In this document: positions 37,895 to 46,509 of the stretch, one piece after another | Layout of the letters: each line of letters starts with the position of its first letter | Numbering within the stretch: position 1 is the stretch's first letter | Source: SHXO01 sp964523885 | GTDB lineage: Bacteria; Pseudomonadota; Gammaproteobacteria; Burkholderiales; SHXO01 | NCBI GenBank assembly: GCA_964523885.1 | Contig: CAZFYX010000072.1 | Coordinates: 1 to 64,000 of the forward strand | DNA length: 64,000 nucleotides | Direction: 5' to 3' | Program-made: the position numbers and the translations under genes | The notes under the pieces: generated by a model | What the model saw: only the letters and a program-made list of their open reading frames with translations | Told to the model about the DNA's origin: nothing | The model's database searches: none

Positions 37895-38004
37895 GGGAAG
37901 AACCGAAGCGTGCGATTGCCGGACGCTACCACATCGGTGCAGGCTGGTAGCGCTGCGGCGCGGGAGCCCTTGCCGGCAAGCGAAACTTTGCGCATATTGT
38001 CCGC

Positions 38005-39291
38005 ATGCAGCTACCCTCCAATCATCCTCACCGCATCGAGCTCAACGACGAGGTCCACGCCCGGCCGCCGGAGGCGCTGGTCGCGCCGCTGCGGCTGTCG
38101 TTCCTGGCGGTGTGGTGCGACCCCGCCCTGCGCGAGCAGGAGTACGGCCACGTCTGCAACCTGGTCGGCCGCTTCGGCGGCACCTGCCCGCCGCCCGGCG
38201 CCAATCACCTGAGCATCGACCTCGGACCGTTCCGGATGAAATGGGAGCGGCACACCGAGTTCAGCCGCTACAAGTTCATCGTGCCGGGTGCGGATGAAGA
38301 CCCGTTCGCGCAGCCGGCCATCGATGCCGTCCCGGCCGACTGGGTGTCGTCGCTGCGCGGGCAGCTCATGGTCGCCGCGCATTGTGCGCTCGTGCGGGGC
38401 GGCAGCGACCCGGTGGATCACGAGTCGCTCTCGTCGCGGTTGTTCGCTGGCAACACCCTGATCGGCGGCACCATCGCCGGCGGGGCCGCGGTGGCGCTGA
38501 CCGACTTCCGCGTCCGCGAGGACGGCTTCAGCCGCTTCTACGTGGTCGATCGCGGCATGACCGCGCGCCAGGCCGGGCGCATGGTGCAGCGGCTGATGGA
38601 GATGGACAGCTACCGCATGATGGCGCTGCTGGCGCTGCCGGTGGCGCGCCAGCTCGGCCCGTTCCTCAACGAGAGCGAACGCGAGCTCGCCCGGATCACC
38701 GACGCGCTGTCGAGGGCCACGGAGAAGGACGAGAGCCTGCTGCTCGACCGCCTGACCCTGCTCGAGGCGCAGATCGAGAGCCGCGAGTCGCAGCACGCCT
38801 ATCGCTTCTCGGCGGCCGCGGCCTATTACGACCTGGTGCAGCGTCGCATCGCGGAACTGCGCGAGGAGCGCATCCAGGGCCTGCAGACCTTCCAGGAGTT
38901 CACCGAGCGCCGCCTTGCGCCCGCGATGGGCACCTGCCAGACCGTCTCCGCGCGCCAGCGCGCGCTGTCCGAGCGCGTCGCCCGCGTGACCCAGCTGCTG
39001 TCCACGCGCGTGGACATCACCCGGGAGCGGCAGAACCAGGCGGTGCTGGAGTCGATGAACCGGCGCGCCAAGCTGCAGCTGCGGCTGCAGGAGACCGTCG
39101 AAGGCCTTTCCGTCGCGGCGGTCACCTACTACATCGTCGGCCTGGTGGGATATCTGGCCAAGGGGTTGAAGGCGGGCGGGGTGCACCTGGACCCCGAGAT
39201 CACCATGGCCGTCAGCATCCCTGTCGTCGCGATCATCGCCGCGCTGGGCGTGCGCAAGATTCGCCGTGCCGTGACCCGCAACGCGGCCTGA
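38005..39291 (+). CDS. DUF3422 membrane-anchored protein
   Basis: A 428-residue protein. The N-terminal block NHPHRIELNDEVHARPPEAL is the DUF3422 hallmark. A long helical, coiled-coil-like region follows (about 215-360, including LLLDRLTLLEAQIESRESQH). Two hydrophobic segments close the protein (VAAVTYYIVGLVGYLAKGL and TMAVSIPVVAIIAALGV), so the bulk probably faces the cytoplasm. No function is established. It is divergent from the fusion gene. Confidence 0.88.
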   Translation: MQLPSNHPHRIELNDEVHARPPEALVAPLRLSFLAVWCDPALREQEYGHVCNLVGRFGGTCPPPGANHLSIDLGPFRMKWERHTEFSRYKFIVPGADEDPFAQPAIDAVPADWVSSLRGQLMVAAHCALVRGGSDPVDHESLSSRLFAGNTLIGGTIAGGAAVALTDFRVREDGFSRFYVVDRGMTARQAGRMVQRLMEMDSYRMMALLALPVARQLGPFLNESERELARITDALSRATEKDESLLLDRLTLLEAQIESRESQHAYRFSAAAAYYDLVQRRIAELREERIQGLQTFQEFTERRLAPAMGTCQTVSARQRALSERVARVTQLLSTRVDITRERQNQAVLESMNRRAKLQLRLQETVEGLSVAAVTYYIVGLVGYLAKGLKAGGVHLDPEITMAVSIPVVAIIAALGVRKIRRAVTRNAA

Positions 39292-39294
39292 GCC

Positions 39295-40239
39295 TCACTT
39301 CGCGCTGCCGATCGGCTGCGCGGCCCAGCGCTTCACGAACTCGCCCCCCTCCTGCAGCACGAAGGCCTTGAACGCCAGTGCCGCCGGTGCCAGGCGCTTC
39401 TCGCTGCGATGGACCAGGAACCACTGCCGCATGACCGGCAGTCCCTCCACCCGCAGCACCGAGAGCTGGTGCGTGGCGAGCTCCAGGCCGATGGTGTGCG
39501 AAGACAGGAAGGCCAGGCCCATCCCGGCCATGACGGCCTGCTTGATGGTCTCGTTGCTGCTCATCTCCATCCCGACCCGCGGCTGCAGCCGGTGACCGCC
39601 GAAGAAGCGCTCCATCGACGAGCGCGTGCCTGAGCCGGACTCGCGCACCAGGAACGTCTGATCGGCGAGTGCGGAGAGCGGGATGCTTCGCCGCTTCGCG
39701 AGCGGATGGCCGGGGGCGGCCACGATGACCAGGGGGTGAGGTGCGAACGCCGCCGCGGCGCAGTCGAGCGCCGCGGGCGGGGTTCCCATGATGGCCAGGT
39801 CCACCTCGTTGCGGTCGAGCTGGCCCACCACCGCTTCGCGGTTGTTCACCGACAGCCGGATCTCCACCCCGGGGTGACGATCGGCGAACTGCGCCAGCAG
39901 CTTCGGTGCGAAGTACTTCGCGGTGCTCACCACGGCGATGGTGACCCGGCCCCCGCGCAGACCTTTCAGTGCCGCGAAGGTTTCCTCGGCTTCGTGCAGC
40001 GCCGCCAGTACCTGCCGGGCGCAGTGCTGCATCTCCTCGCCGGCCTGGGTCAGTCGGATGCTGCGCCCGCTGCGCTCGAACAGCGGCAGCCCGGCGCTGT
40101 CCTCGAGCTGGCGGATCTGCATGGACACGGCGGGCTGCGTCAGGTGCAGGGCACGCGAGGTCTCGGAGAAGCTCAGGCGCTCGGCCGCGGTGGCGAAGAT
40201 CTGCAGCTGGCGGACGGTGACGGCGCGCATGCCTGACAT
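39295..40239 (-). CDS. cbbR: CbbR, LysR-type regulator of the Calvin-cycle operon
   Basis: A 314-residue LysR-family activator divergent from cbbL. The N-terminal helix-turn-helix reads LSFSETSRALHLTQPAVSMQ (about residues 22-41), and the C-terminal co-inducer-binding domain includes VVSTAKYFAPKLLAQFADRH and MSSNETIKQAVMAGMGLAFL. CbbR proteins sense Calvin-cycle metabolites. The start at 40239 is supported by AAGGA seven bases upstream; the ATG at 40230 is an alternative. The start and ribosome site lie inside a palindrome, which would allow autoregulation. Confidence 0.92.
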   Translation of the reverse strand: MSGMRAVTVRQLQIFATAAERLSFSETSRALHLTQPAVSMQIRQLEDSAGLPLFERSGRSIRLTQAGEEMQHCARQVLAALHEAEETFAALKGLRGGRVTIAVVSTAKYFAPKLLAQFADRHPGVEIRLSVNNREAVVGQLDRNEVDLAIMGTPPAALDCAAAAFAPHPLVIVAAPGHPLAKRRSIPLSALADQTFLVRESGSGTRSSMERFFGGHRLQPRVGMEMSSNETIKQAVMAGMGLAFLSSHTIGLELATHQLSVLRVEGLPVMRQWFLVHRSEKRLAPAALAFKAFVLQEGGEFVKRWAAQPIGSAK

Positions 40240-40253
40240 AAGTTAGTCCTTAT
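40238..40253. promoter_or_regulatory. Palindrome in the cbbR-cbbL intergenic region, candidate CbbR site
   Basis: ATAAGTTAGTCCTTAT has exact five-base arms (ATAAG/CTTAT) around six bases and follows the T-N11-A pattern of LysR-type sites. Further AT-rich sequence (TTACCTTATGC, 40276-40286) lies between it and cbbL. It overlaps the cbbR start codon and ribosome site. Confidence 0.5.
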
Positions 40254-40347
40254 ACAAAGACAAAGTACAAGTGAATTTACCTTATGCAAGGCCGGGCGTA
40301 CAGTCGATTCACCGACAGCGCGATACCAAACGACCCGGAGGAGATGC

Positions 40348-41832
40348 ATGAACCAGATCGCCGACCCAGCCATCCGTTCTGCCAGTGCCGAACGCTACAA
40401 GGCTGGCGTCATGCCGTACAAGAACATGGGCTACTGGGAGCCCAACTACCAGCCCAAGGACACTGACGTCCTCGCGCTGTTCCGCCTGCAGCCGCAGGAA
40501 GGCGTCGATGCCGAAGAGGCCGCCGCTGCCATTGCCGGCGAATCCTCCACGGCAACCTGGACCGTGGTGTGGACCGACCGCCTGACCGCCTGCGAGCTCT
40601 ACCGCGCCAAGGCCTACCGCGTCGACCCGGTCCCCAACACCGGCCCCGGCACCAGCACGCCGCAGCAGTACTTCGCCTATATCGCCTACGACCTCGACCT
40701 GTTCGAGGAAGGCTCGATCGCGAACCTGACCGCGTCGATCATCGGCAACGTGTTCGGCTTCAAGGCCGTGAAGACCCTCCGCCTGGAAGACATGCGCATC
40801 CCGGTCGCGTACCTGAAGACTTTCCAGGGCCCGCCCACCGGCATCGTGGTCGAGCGCGAGCGCATGGACAAGTTCGGCCGCCCGCTGCTGGGCGCCACCA
40901 CCAAGCCGAAGCTCGGCCTGTCGGGCAAGAACTACGGCCGCGTGGTGTACGAGGCCCTCAAGGGCGGCCTGGACTTCGTGAAGGACGACGAGAACATCAA
41001 CTCGCAGCCCTTCATGCACTGGCGCGACCGCTTCCTGTTCGTGATGGAAGCCGTGAACCGCGCGAGCGCCGAGACCGGCGAGGTGAAGGGCCACTACCTC
41101 AACGTCACCGCCGCGACCATGGAGGACATGTACGAGCGCGCCGAGTTCGCCAAGGAGCTGGGCTCGGTGATCGTCATGATCGACCTGGTGATCGGCTACA
41201 CCGCGATCCAGAGCATGGCCAAGTGGGCGCGCAAGAACGACATGATCGTTCACCTGCACCGCGCGGGCCACAGCACCTACACCCGCCAGAAGACCCACGG
41301 CGTGAGCTTCCGCGTGATCTCCAAGTGGATGCGCATGGCCGGCGTCGACCACATCCACGCCGGCACGGTGGTGGGCAAGCTCGAGGGCGACCCCAACGTC
41401 GTGCGCGGCATCTACGACACGCTGCGCGAGCCGTTCACCCCGACCAACCTCCAGCACGGCCTGTTCTTCGACCAGGACTGGGCCAGCCTGCGCAAGGTGA
41501 TGCCGGTCGCCTCCGGCGGCATCCACGCCGGCCAGATGCACCAGCTGATCCACTACCTGGGCGAGGACGTGGTGCTGCAGTTCGGCGGCGGCACGATCGG
41601 CCACCCGATGGGCATCCAGGCCGGCGCCGCGGCCAACCGCGTAGCGTTGGAAGCGATGATCCAGGCCCGCAACGAGGGGCGTGACATCTGGAACGAGGGT
41701 CCGCAGATCCTGACCAACGCCGCGCGTCACTGCGCGCCGCTGAAGGCCGCGCTGGACACCTGGAAGGACATCACCTTCAACTACGAGTCGACCGATACCG
41801 TCGACTACGTGTCCACGCCGACCCCGGCGTAG
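40348..41832 (+). CDS. cbbL: RuBisCO large subunit, red-type form IC
   Basis: Catalytic subunit that carboxylates ribulose 1,5-bisphosphate. It has 494 residues with an N-terminal extension (RYKAGVMPYKNMGYWEPNY) characteristic of the red-type proteobacterial enzymes. The active-site lysine region KPKLGLSGKNYGR, the carbamylated-lysine motif GLDFVKDDEN (about residue 205), HRAGHSTY and SGGIHAGQMHQL are all intact. Ribosome site GGAGGAG. First gene of cbbLSEXFP, activated by the divergent cbbR. Confidence 0.97.
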   Translation: MNQIADPAIRSASAERYKAGVMPYKNMGYWEPNYQPKDTDVLALFRLQPQEGVDAEEAAAAIAGESSTATWTVVWTDRLTACELYRAKAYRVDPVPNTGPGTSTPQQYFAYIAYDLDLFEEGSIANLTASIIGNVFGFKAVKTLRLEDMRIPVAYLKTFQGPPTGIVVERERMDKFGRPLLGATTKPKLGLSGKNYGRVVYEALKGGLDFVKDDENINSQPFMHWRDRFLFVMEAVNRASAETGEVKGHYLNVTAATMEDMYERAEFAKELGSVIVMIDLVIGYTAIQSMAKWARKNDMIVHLHRAGHSTYTRQKTHGVSFRVISKWMRMAGVDHIHAGTVVGKLEGDPNVVRGIYDTLREPFTPTNLQHGLFFDQDWASLRKVMPVASGGIHAGQMHQLIHYLGEDVVLQFGGGTIGHPMGIQAGAAANRVALEAMIQARNEGRDIWNEGPQILTNAARHCAPLKAALDTWKDITFNYESTDTVDYVSTPTPA

Positions 41833-41835
41833 GGC

Positions 41836-41960
41836 GATGGAGCAGACGCCAAGGAGGAAGCGATCGTGCTGAACGCGGGCCTGCAGGCGAGATCCCCCGA
41901 CTCCCCTTTCCTCGGGCCCTCGCGCGGTGCGACCGCTTCCTCCTTGGTGTCTGCTGCATC
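41836..41960 (+). promoter_or_regulatory. Long cbbL-cbbS intercistronic stem-loop
   Basis: The 34-base stretch at 41836-41869 is the near reverse complement of 41927-41960 (29 of 34 positions match exactly; at least two of the mismatches still allow G-U pairs). The core GCAGACNCCAAGGAGGAAGCG is read here as a stem around a 57-base loop. Located between cbbL and cbbS, it probably protects or attenuates the message and so sets the L:S expression ratio. It contains AAGGAGG, so a ribosome site would be hidden in the stem. Confidence 0.75.
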
Positions 41961-41988
41961 ACCGACTTGCACTCGACTCGAACACTGA
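41866..41988 (+). other. Possible mini-ORF within the cbbL-cbbS spacer
   Basis: A GTG at 41866, eight bases after AAGGAGG, opens a 40-codon frame (MLNAGLQARSPDSPF at its start) that ends 14 bases before the cbbS start. It has no recognised family and overlaps the stem-loop. Translation would unfold the hairpin, so it could act as a leader; it may equally be chance. Confidence 0.25.
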
Positions 41989-42002
41989 ACCGGAGCAGAC
42001 CC

Positions 42003-42419
42003 ATGCGCATCACCCAAGGCACCTTCTCGTTCCTGCCGGACCTGACCGACGACCAGATCCGCGCGCAGATCCAGTACGCGCTCGACAAGGGCTGGGCCCT
42101 GTCGGTGGAGTACACCGACGATCCGCATCCGCGCAACACCTACTGGGAGATGTGGGGCAACCCGATGTTCGACATCCGCGATGCCGCGGGCGTCATGACC
42201 GAGGTCACGGCCTGCCGCAAGGCCTACCCGAACCACTACGTCAAGGTGAACGCGTTCGACTCGACCCGCGGCTGGGAGACGGTGCGCCTGTCCTTCATCG
42301 TCAACCGCCCGGCGAACGAGCCCGGCTTCGTGCTCGACCGCCAGGAGATCGACGGCCGCAAGCAGCGCTACAGCATCCGCGGCTACGCGACGCAGCGTCC
42401 GTCCGGCGAGCGCTACTGA
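42003..42419 (+). CDS. cbbS: RuBisCO small subunit, red-type
   Basis: A 138-residue small subunit. MRITQGTFSFLPDLTDDQI at the N-terminus, YTDDPHPRNTYWEMWGNPMF and the C-terminal extension RQEIDGRKQRYSIRGYATQR are typical of the red-type enzyme, whose extended C-terminus forms a beta-barrel in the central channel. It caps the CbbL octamer. A large hairpin lies between it and cbbL. Confidence 0.96.
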   Translation: MRITQGTFSFLPDLTDDQIRAQIQYALDKGWALSVEYTDDPHPRNTYWEMWGNPMFDIRDAAGVMTEVTACRKAYPNHYVKVNAFDSTRGWETVRLSFIVNRPANEPGFVLDRQEIDGRKQRYSIRGYATQRPSGERY

Positions 42420-42451
42420 GCACGGCAACGATCCACACCGAGGGAGGGGGC

Positions 42452-43156
42452 ATGGCAACGATCCACCGCATCGCACCGAGCATCCTGTCGGCAGACTTCA
42501 CCCGCCTGGGTGATGAGGTGACCCGGGTCGTGCGCGCTGGCGCCGACATGATCCATTTCGACGTGATGGACAACCATTACGTCCCCAACCTGACCTTCGG
42601 GCCGATGGTCTGCCAGGCCATCCGCCCGATCACCGCCGTGCCGATCGACGTGCACCTGATGGTCAAGCCGGTCGAGCGCATGGTGACCGAGTTCGCTCGT
42701 GCCGGTGCCGACATCATCACCTTCCATCCGGAGGCAACCGAGCATATCCACCGCACCTGCGCGATGGTGCGCGAGCTCGGCTGCAAGGTCGGCCTGGCGT
42801 TCAACCCGGCCACACCGCTGCACTACCTCGAGCACTTGATGGACGACGTCGACCTGGTGCTGATCATGTCGGTGAACCCCGGCTTCGGCGGGCAGAAGTT
42901 CATTCCGGGCAGCCTCACCAAGATCCGCTCGGCGCGCAAGCGCATCGACGCCTCGGGCCGCGACGTGCGGCTCGAAGTCGACGGCGGCATCAATGTCGAC
43001 AACATCGCCGCGGTGGCGGCGGCGGGGGCGGATACGTTCGTCGCCGGTGCGGCGATCTTCGGCTCGGGCAACTACGACGCGACCATCGGCGCCATGCGCG
43101 CGCAGCTGGCGGGCAGAACGCAGTCGGCCCCGGCAGGCCAGCTGGCGCAGGTGTGA
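42452..43156 (+). CDS. cbbE: Ribulose-phosphate 3-epimerase
   Basis: Interconverts xylulose 5-phosphate and ribulose 5-phosphate in the regenerative Calvin cycle. It is a 234-residue TIM barrel with the N-terminal IAPSILSADFTRLGDE, metal and catalytic segments HFDVMDNHYVPNLTFGP and VHLMVKP, and the phosphate-binding MSVNPGFGGQKFIP and DGGIN. Ribosome site GAGGGAGGGGG. It ends one base before the cbbX start codon. Confidence 0.95.
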   Translation: MATIHRIAPSILSADFTRLGDEVTRVVRAGADMIHFDVMDNHYVPNLTFGPMVCQAIRPITAVPIDVHLMVKPVERMVTEFARAGADIITFHPEATEHIHRTCAMVRELGCKVGLAFNPATPLHYLEHLMDDVDLVLIMSVNPGFGGQKFIPGSLTKIRSARKRIDASGRDVRLEVDGGINVDNIAAVAAAGADTFVAGAAIFGSGNYDATIGAMRAQLAGRTQSAPAGQLAQV

Positions 43157-43157
43157 C

Positions 43158-44063
43158 ATGCAGCCTGCCCCCAACCCGGTTCCCGTCGAGCCCGCACAGT
43201 CTGCCCAGACTGCGGACCTGGCCGCCATCCTGTCCCAGTCCCAGGCGCTCGAGGTCCTCGAGGCGCTCGACCGCGAGCTGATCGGCCTGCTGCCGGTGAA
43301 GACGCGCGTGCGGGAGATCGCCGCGCTGCTGGTGGTGGAGCGCGCCCGCGCGCAGCTGGGCCTGTCCACCGGTGCCCCGCCGCTGCACATGTCCTTCACC
43401 GGCAATCCTGGCACGGGCAAGACCACGGTGGCCATGCGCATGGCGCAGATCCTTCACCGGCTCGGCTATGTGCGCAAGGGACACCTGGTGGCCGTCACGC
43501 GCGACGACCTGGTGGGGCAATACGTCGGCCACACCGCGCCGAAGACGCGCGAGATCCTGAAGAAGGCCATGGGCGGGGTGCTCTTCATCGACGAGGCGTA
43601 CTACCTCTACCGGCCGGAGAACGAGCGCGACTACGGGCAGGAGGCGATCGAGATCCTGCTGCAGGTGATGGAGAACCAGCGCGACGACCTGGTGGTGATC
43701 GTGGCCGGCTACAAGGACCGGATGGACACGTTCTTCCGCAGCAATCCGGGGCTGAACTCGCGCATCGCCCACCACATCGACTTCCCGGACTACACGCCGG
43801 ACGAGCTGCTGTCGATCGCCGACCTCATGCTCGATGGCATGCAGTACCAGCTCAGCCCGGCGGCGCGGCAGGCCCTGGTCGAGTACATCGGGCTGCGGCG
43901 TGCGCAGCCGCATTTCGCCAACGCGCGCTCGATCCGCAATGCGCTGGACCGGGCCAGGCTGCGGCAGGCGAGCCGGCTGTTCGCCGGCACGGTCAGCGTG
44001 GGGCGTGCCGAACTCATGACAATCGAAGAGCCCGATATACGCGCAAGCCGGGTGTTCGGGTAA
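43158..44063 (+). CDS. cbbX: CbbX, red-type RuBisCO activase
   Basis: AAA+ ATPase that removes inhibitory sugar phosphates from red-type RuBisCO by pulling on the CbbL C-terminus. It has 301 residues with Walker A GNPGTGKTT (about residue 80), Walker B VLFIDEAYYL (about 140), the pore-loop region GQYVGHTAPKT and the sensor/arginine region SNPGLNSRIAHHIDFPDY. Its presence in the operon is expected for a form IC enzyme and confirms the RuBisCO type. Confidence 0.96.
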   Translation: MQPAPNPVPVEPAQSAQTADLAAILSQSQALEVLEALDRELIGLLPVKTRVREIAALLVVERARAQLGLSTGAPPLHMSFTGNPGTGKTTVAMRMAQILHRLGYVRKGHLVAVTRDDLVGQYVGHTAPKTREILKKAMGGVLFIDEAYYLYRPENERDYGQEAIEILLQVMENQRDDLVVIVAGYKDRMDTFFRSNPGLNSRIAHHIDFPDYTPDELLSIADLMLDGMQYQLSPAARQALVEYIGLRRAQPHFANARSIRNALDRARLRQASRLFAGTVSVGRAELMTIEEPDIRASRVFG

Positions 44064-44128
44064 GCTGACGTCAATCGAACGAGACAGTGACGAAGCCCCA
44101 CGCAGACGGGGGCCGTGCGGAGGAGACC

Positions 44129-45217
44129 ATGCACAACGGCAGGACCACACTCAACAAGTTCATCATCGAGGAGCAGCGCCGCCATCCCGGTGCGACCGGC
44201 AACTTCAGCGCGCTGCTCAACGATGTGGTCACCGCGTGCAAGGTGATCGCGCAGACGGTGGGCAAGGGCTCGCTCGCCGGCAAGCTGGGCCAGGCCGCCG
44301 GCACCAACGTCCAGGGCGAGACGCAGAAGGCGCTGGACGTGCTCGCCAACGAGATCATGCTGCGCTACTGCGAGTGGGACGGCCAGCTCGCCGGCATGGT
44401 ATCCGAGGAGCTCGACGACATCTATCGCATCCCGCCGCAGTACCCGCGCGGGCGCTATCTGCTGCTGTTCGACCCGCTCGACGGCTCGTCCAACATCGAC
44501 GTCAACATCTCGGTCGGTTCGATCTTCTCGATCCTGCGCGCCCCCGAGGGCAACGTCGAGCCGGCGGTGAAGGACTTCCTGCAGCCGGGCACCGAGCAGG
44601 TCTGCGCCGGCTACACGATCTACGGTCCCTGCACGATGCTGGTGCTGACCTTCGGGCGCGGCGTGAACGGCTTCACCCTCGATCGCGACTCGGGCGAGTT
44701 CATCCTGACCCATCCCGACCTCACCATCGCACCGCGCACCGGGGAGTTCGCCATCAACGCTTCCAACGAGCGCTTCTGGGAGCCCCCGGTCAAGCGCTAC
44801 GTGACCGAGTGCCTCGCCGGCAAGTCCGGTCCCCGCGGCACCGACTTCAACATGCGCTGGATCGCCTCGCTGGTGGCCGAGGTGCATCGCATCCTGATGC
44901 GCGGCGGCCTGTTCATGTATCCGAAGGACACCAAGGATCCGTCCAAGCCGGGCCGGCTGCGCCTGATGTACGAGGCCAACCCCATGGCGTGGATCGTGGA
45001 GCAGGCCGGCGGCGCGGCCAGCACCGGGCGCGGGCGTCTCCTGGAGGTGCGTCCCGAGTCCATCCACCAGCGCGTGCCGGTCATCCTGGGCTCGCGCGCG
45101 GAGGTCGAGCGCATCGCCCTGTACCACCAGGAGTACGAGGAGGGGATCGACCAGCCGTTCAGCTCGCCCCTGTTCAACAACCGATCGCTGTTCATGCACG
45201 CGGCCCAGAACGCGTAG
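44129..45217 (+). CDS. cbbF: Fructose-1,6-bisphosphatase class I
   Basis: Removes the C1 phosphate of fructose (and often sedoheptulose) bisphosphate in the Calvin cycle. It has 362 residues with the metal-binding signature LLFDPLDGSSNIDVN (about residue 113), SEELDD earlier (metal ligand) and the substrate-binding GRLRLMYEANPMAWIVEQAG. The ATG at 44129 follows GGAGGAG; a GTG-initiated extension upstream is possible but poorer. It lies between cbbX and cbbP. Confidence 0.95.
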   Translation: MHNGRTTLNKFIIEEQRRHPGATGNFSALLNDVVTACKVIAQTVGKGSLAGKLGQAAGTNVQGETQKALDVLANEIMLRYCEWDGQLAGMVSEELDDIYRIPPQYPRGRYLLLFDPLDGSSNIDVNISVGSIFSILRAPEGNVEPAVKDFLQPGTEQVCAGYTIYGPCTMLVLTFGRGVNGFTLDRDSGEFILTHPDLTIAPRTGEFAINASNERFWEPPVKRYVTECLAGKSGPRGTDFNMRWIASLVAEVHRILMRGGLFMYPKDTKDPSKPGRLRLMYEANPMAWIVEQAGGAASTGRGRLLEVRPESIHQRVPVILGSRAEVERIALYHQEYEEGIDQPFSSPLFNNRSLFMHAAQNA

Positions 45218-45241
45218 CACCGCCCAGAAGAAAGGACGGCC

Positions 45242-46135
45242 ATGTCCGCCAAGCATCCGATCATCTCCATCACCGGCTCCTCGGGGGCCGGCACCACCTC
45301 GGTGACCCGCACGTTCCAGTGGATCTTCACGCGCGAGAAGATCAACGCCGCGATCGTCGAGGGCGACGCCTTCCACCGCTACGACCGCAAGGAGATGAAG
45401 GCCAAGATGGCCGAGGCGGTCGCCCAGGGCAACGAGCACTACAGCCACTTCGGCCCGTACTCGAACCTGTTCGAGGAGCTGGAAAGCCTGTTCCGCACCT
45501 ACGGCGAGACCGGCCGGGGCAAGACGCGCAAGTACCTGCACGACCCGGCCGAAGCGGCACCCTTCAAGCAGGAGCCGGGCACGTTCACGCCCTGGACCGA
45601 CGTGCAGGCCGGCACCGATCTGCTGTTCTACGAGGGCTTGCACGGCGCGGTCGTGACCGAGTCCGTGGACGTCGCGCGGCATGCCGACCTGCTGGTGGGC
45701 GTGGTGCCGATCATCAACCTCGAGTGGATCCAGAAGCTGCACCGGGACAAGGCGACGCGCGGATACTCCACCGAGGCGGTGGTGGACACGATCCTGCGCC
45801 GCATGCCCGACTACGTGAACTACATCTGCCCGCAATTCTCGCGCACGCACGTGAACTTCCAGCGCGTGCCGACGGTGGATACCTCCAATCCCTTCATCGC
45901 GCGCTACATTCCCGCGGCGGACGAGAGCTTCGTGGTGATCCGCTTCGCCAACCCGAAGGGGATCGACTTCCCCTACCTGCTCAACATGATCAAGGACTCG
46001 TTCATGTCGCGTCCCAACATCATCGTGGTGCCGGGCGGGAAGATGGAGCTCGCCATGCAGCTGATCTTCACTCCGCTGATCCTCCAGCTGATGGACCGCA
46101 AGCGCAAGGCGAGCCGGGAGCTGGCATCGGCCTGA
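45242..46135 (+). CDS. cbbP: Phosphoribulokinase
   Basis: Makes ribulose 1,5-bisphosphate from ribulose 5-phosphate and ATP, the second enzyme unique to the Calvin cycle. It has 297 residues, the length of the bacterial octameric form, with P-loop GSSGAGTTS (about residue 12), EGDAFHRYDRKEMK, YEGLHGAVVTESVD and VPIINLEWIQKLHRDK. It is the last cbb gene seen, followed by palindromic repeats. Confidence 0.96.
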   Translation: MSAKHPIISITGSSGAGTTSVTRTFQWIFTREKINAAIVEGDAFHRYDRKEMKAKMAEAVAQGNEHYSHFGPYSNLFEELESLFRTYGETGRGKTRKYLHDPAEAAPFKQEPGTFTPWTDVQAGTDLLFYEGLHGAVVTESVDVARHADLLVGVVPIINLEWIQKLHRDKATRGYSTEAVVDTILRRMPDYVNYICPQFSRTHVNFQRVPTVDTSNPFIARYIPAADESFVVIRFANPKGIDFPYLLNMIKDSFMSRPNIIVVPGGKMELAMQLIFTPLILQLMDRKRKASRELASA

Positions 46136-46204
46136 GGCAGATTTCCATCTGGCGCCACCGGCCACCGTGTTGATGCGTCGGATTTCCGCCGCTTTCGGAT
46201 GAGC

Positions 46205-46359
46205 GTTCCCTCCCCTTCAAGGGGAGGGCAGGGTGGGCAGCAGATCAAGAGGTCCCTCCCCTTCAAGGGGAGGGTAGGGTGGGGATGGGTTTCCGGTGCA
46301 TACCGCCAACTTCACGACCCCCATCCCCCTCCCGACCTCCCCCTTGAAGGGGGAGGAGC
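46205..46359. repeat. Three palindromic repeats after cbbP
   Basis: Copies at 46205-46235, 46254-46288 and 46318-46359 share hairpin arms CCCTCCCC/GGGGAGGG with a TTCAA loop, and a flank GGGTGGG. This is a different subfamily from the GCGGGAGAGGG elements elsewhere in the window. They probably end the cbb transcript. The 374-base gap before dxs also holds a TACAAT hexamer at 46459-46464 that could be a -10 box. Confidence 0.7.
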
Positions 46360-46509
46360 GTCTCGGCGGTGCGCCGCCTGACTCGCCAGTTCGCGTGTCG
46401 CACGGGCGCCAGCGGTGGCGGCTCGCTGCCCATCCATCAGAACCCCTATGGAAACGGCTACAATTCGTAGAGGGTGCGGACGCGCACCCGCTTTCCAGTG
46501 CCCGGTTCC

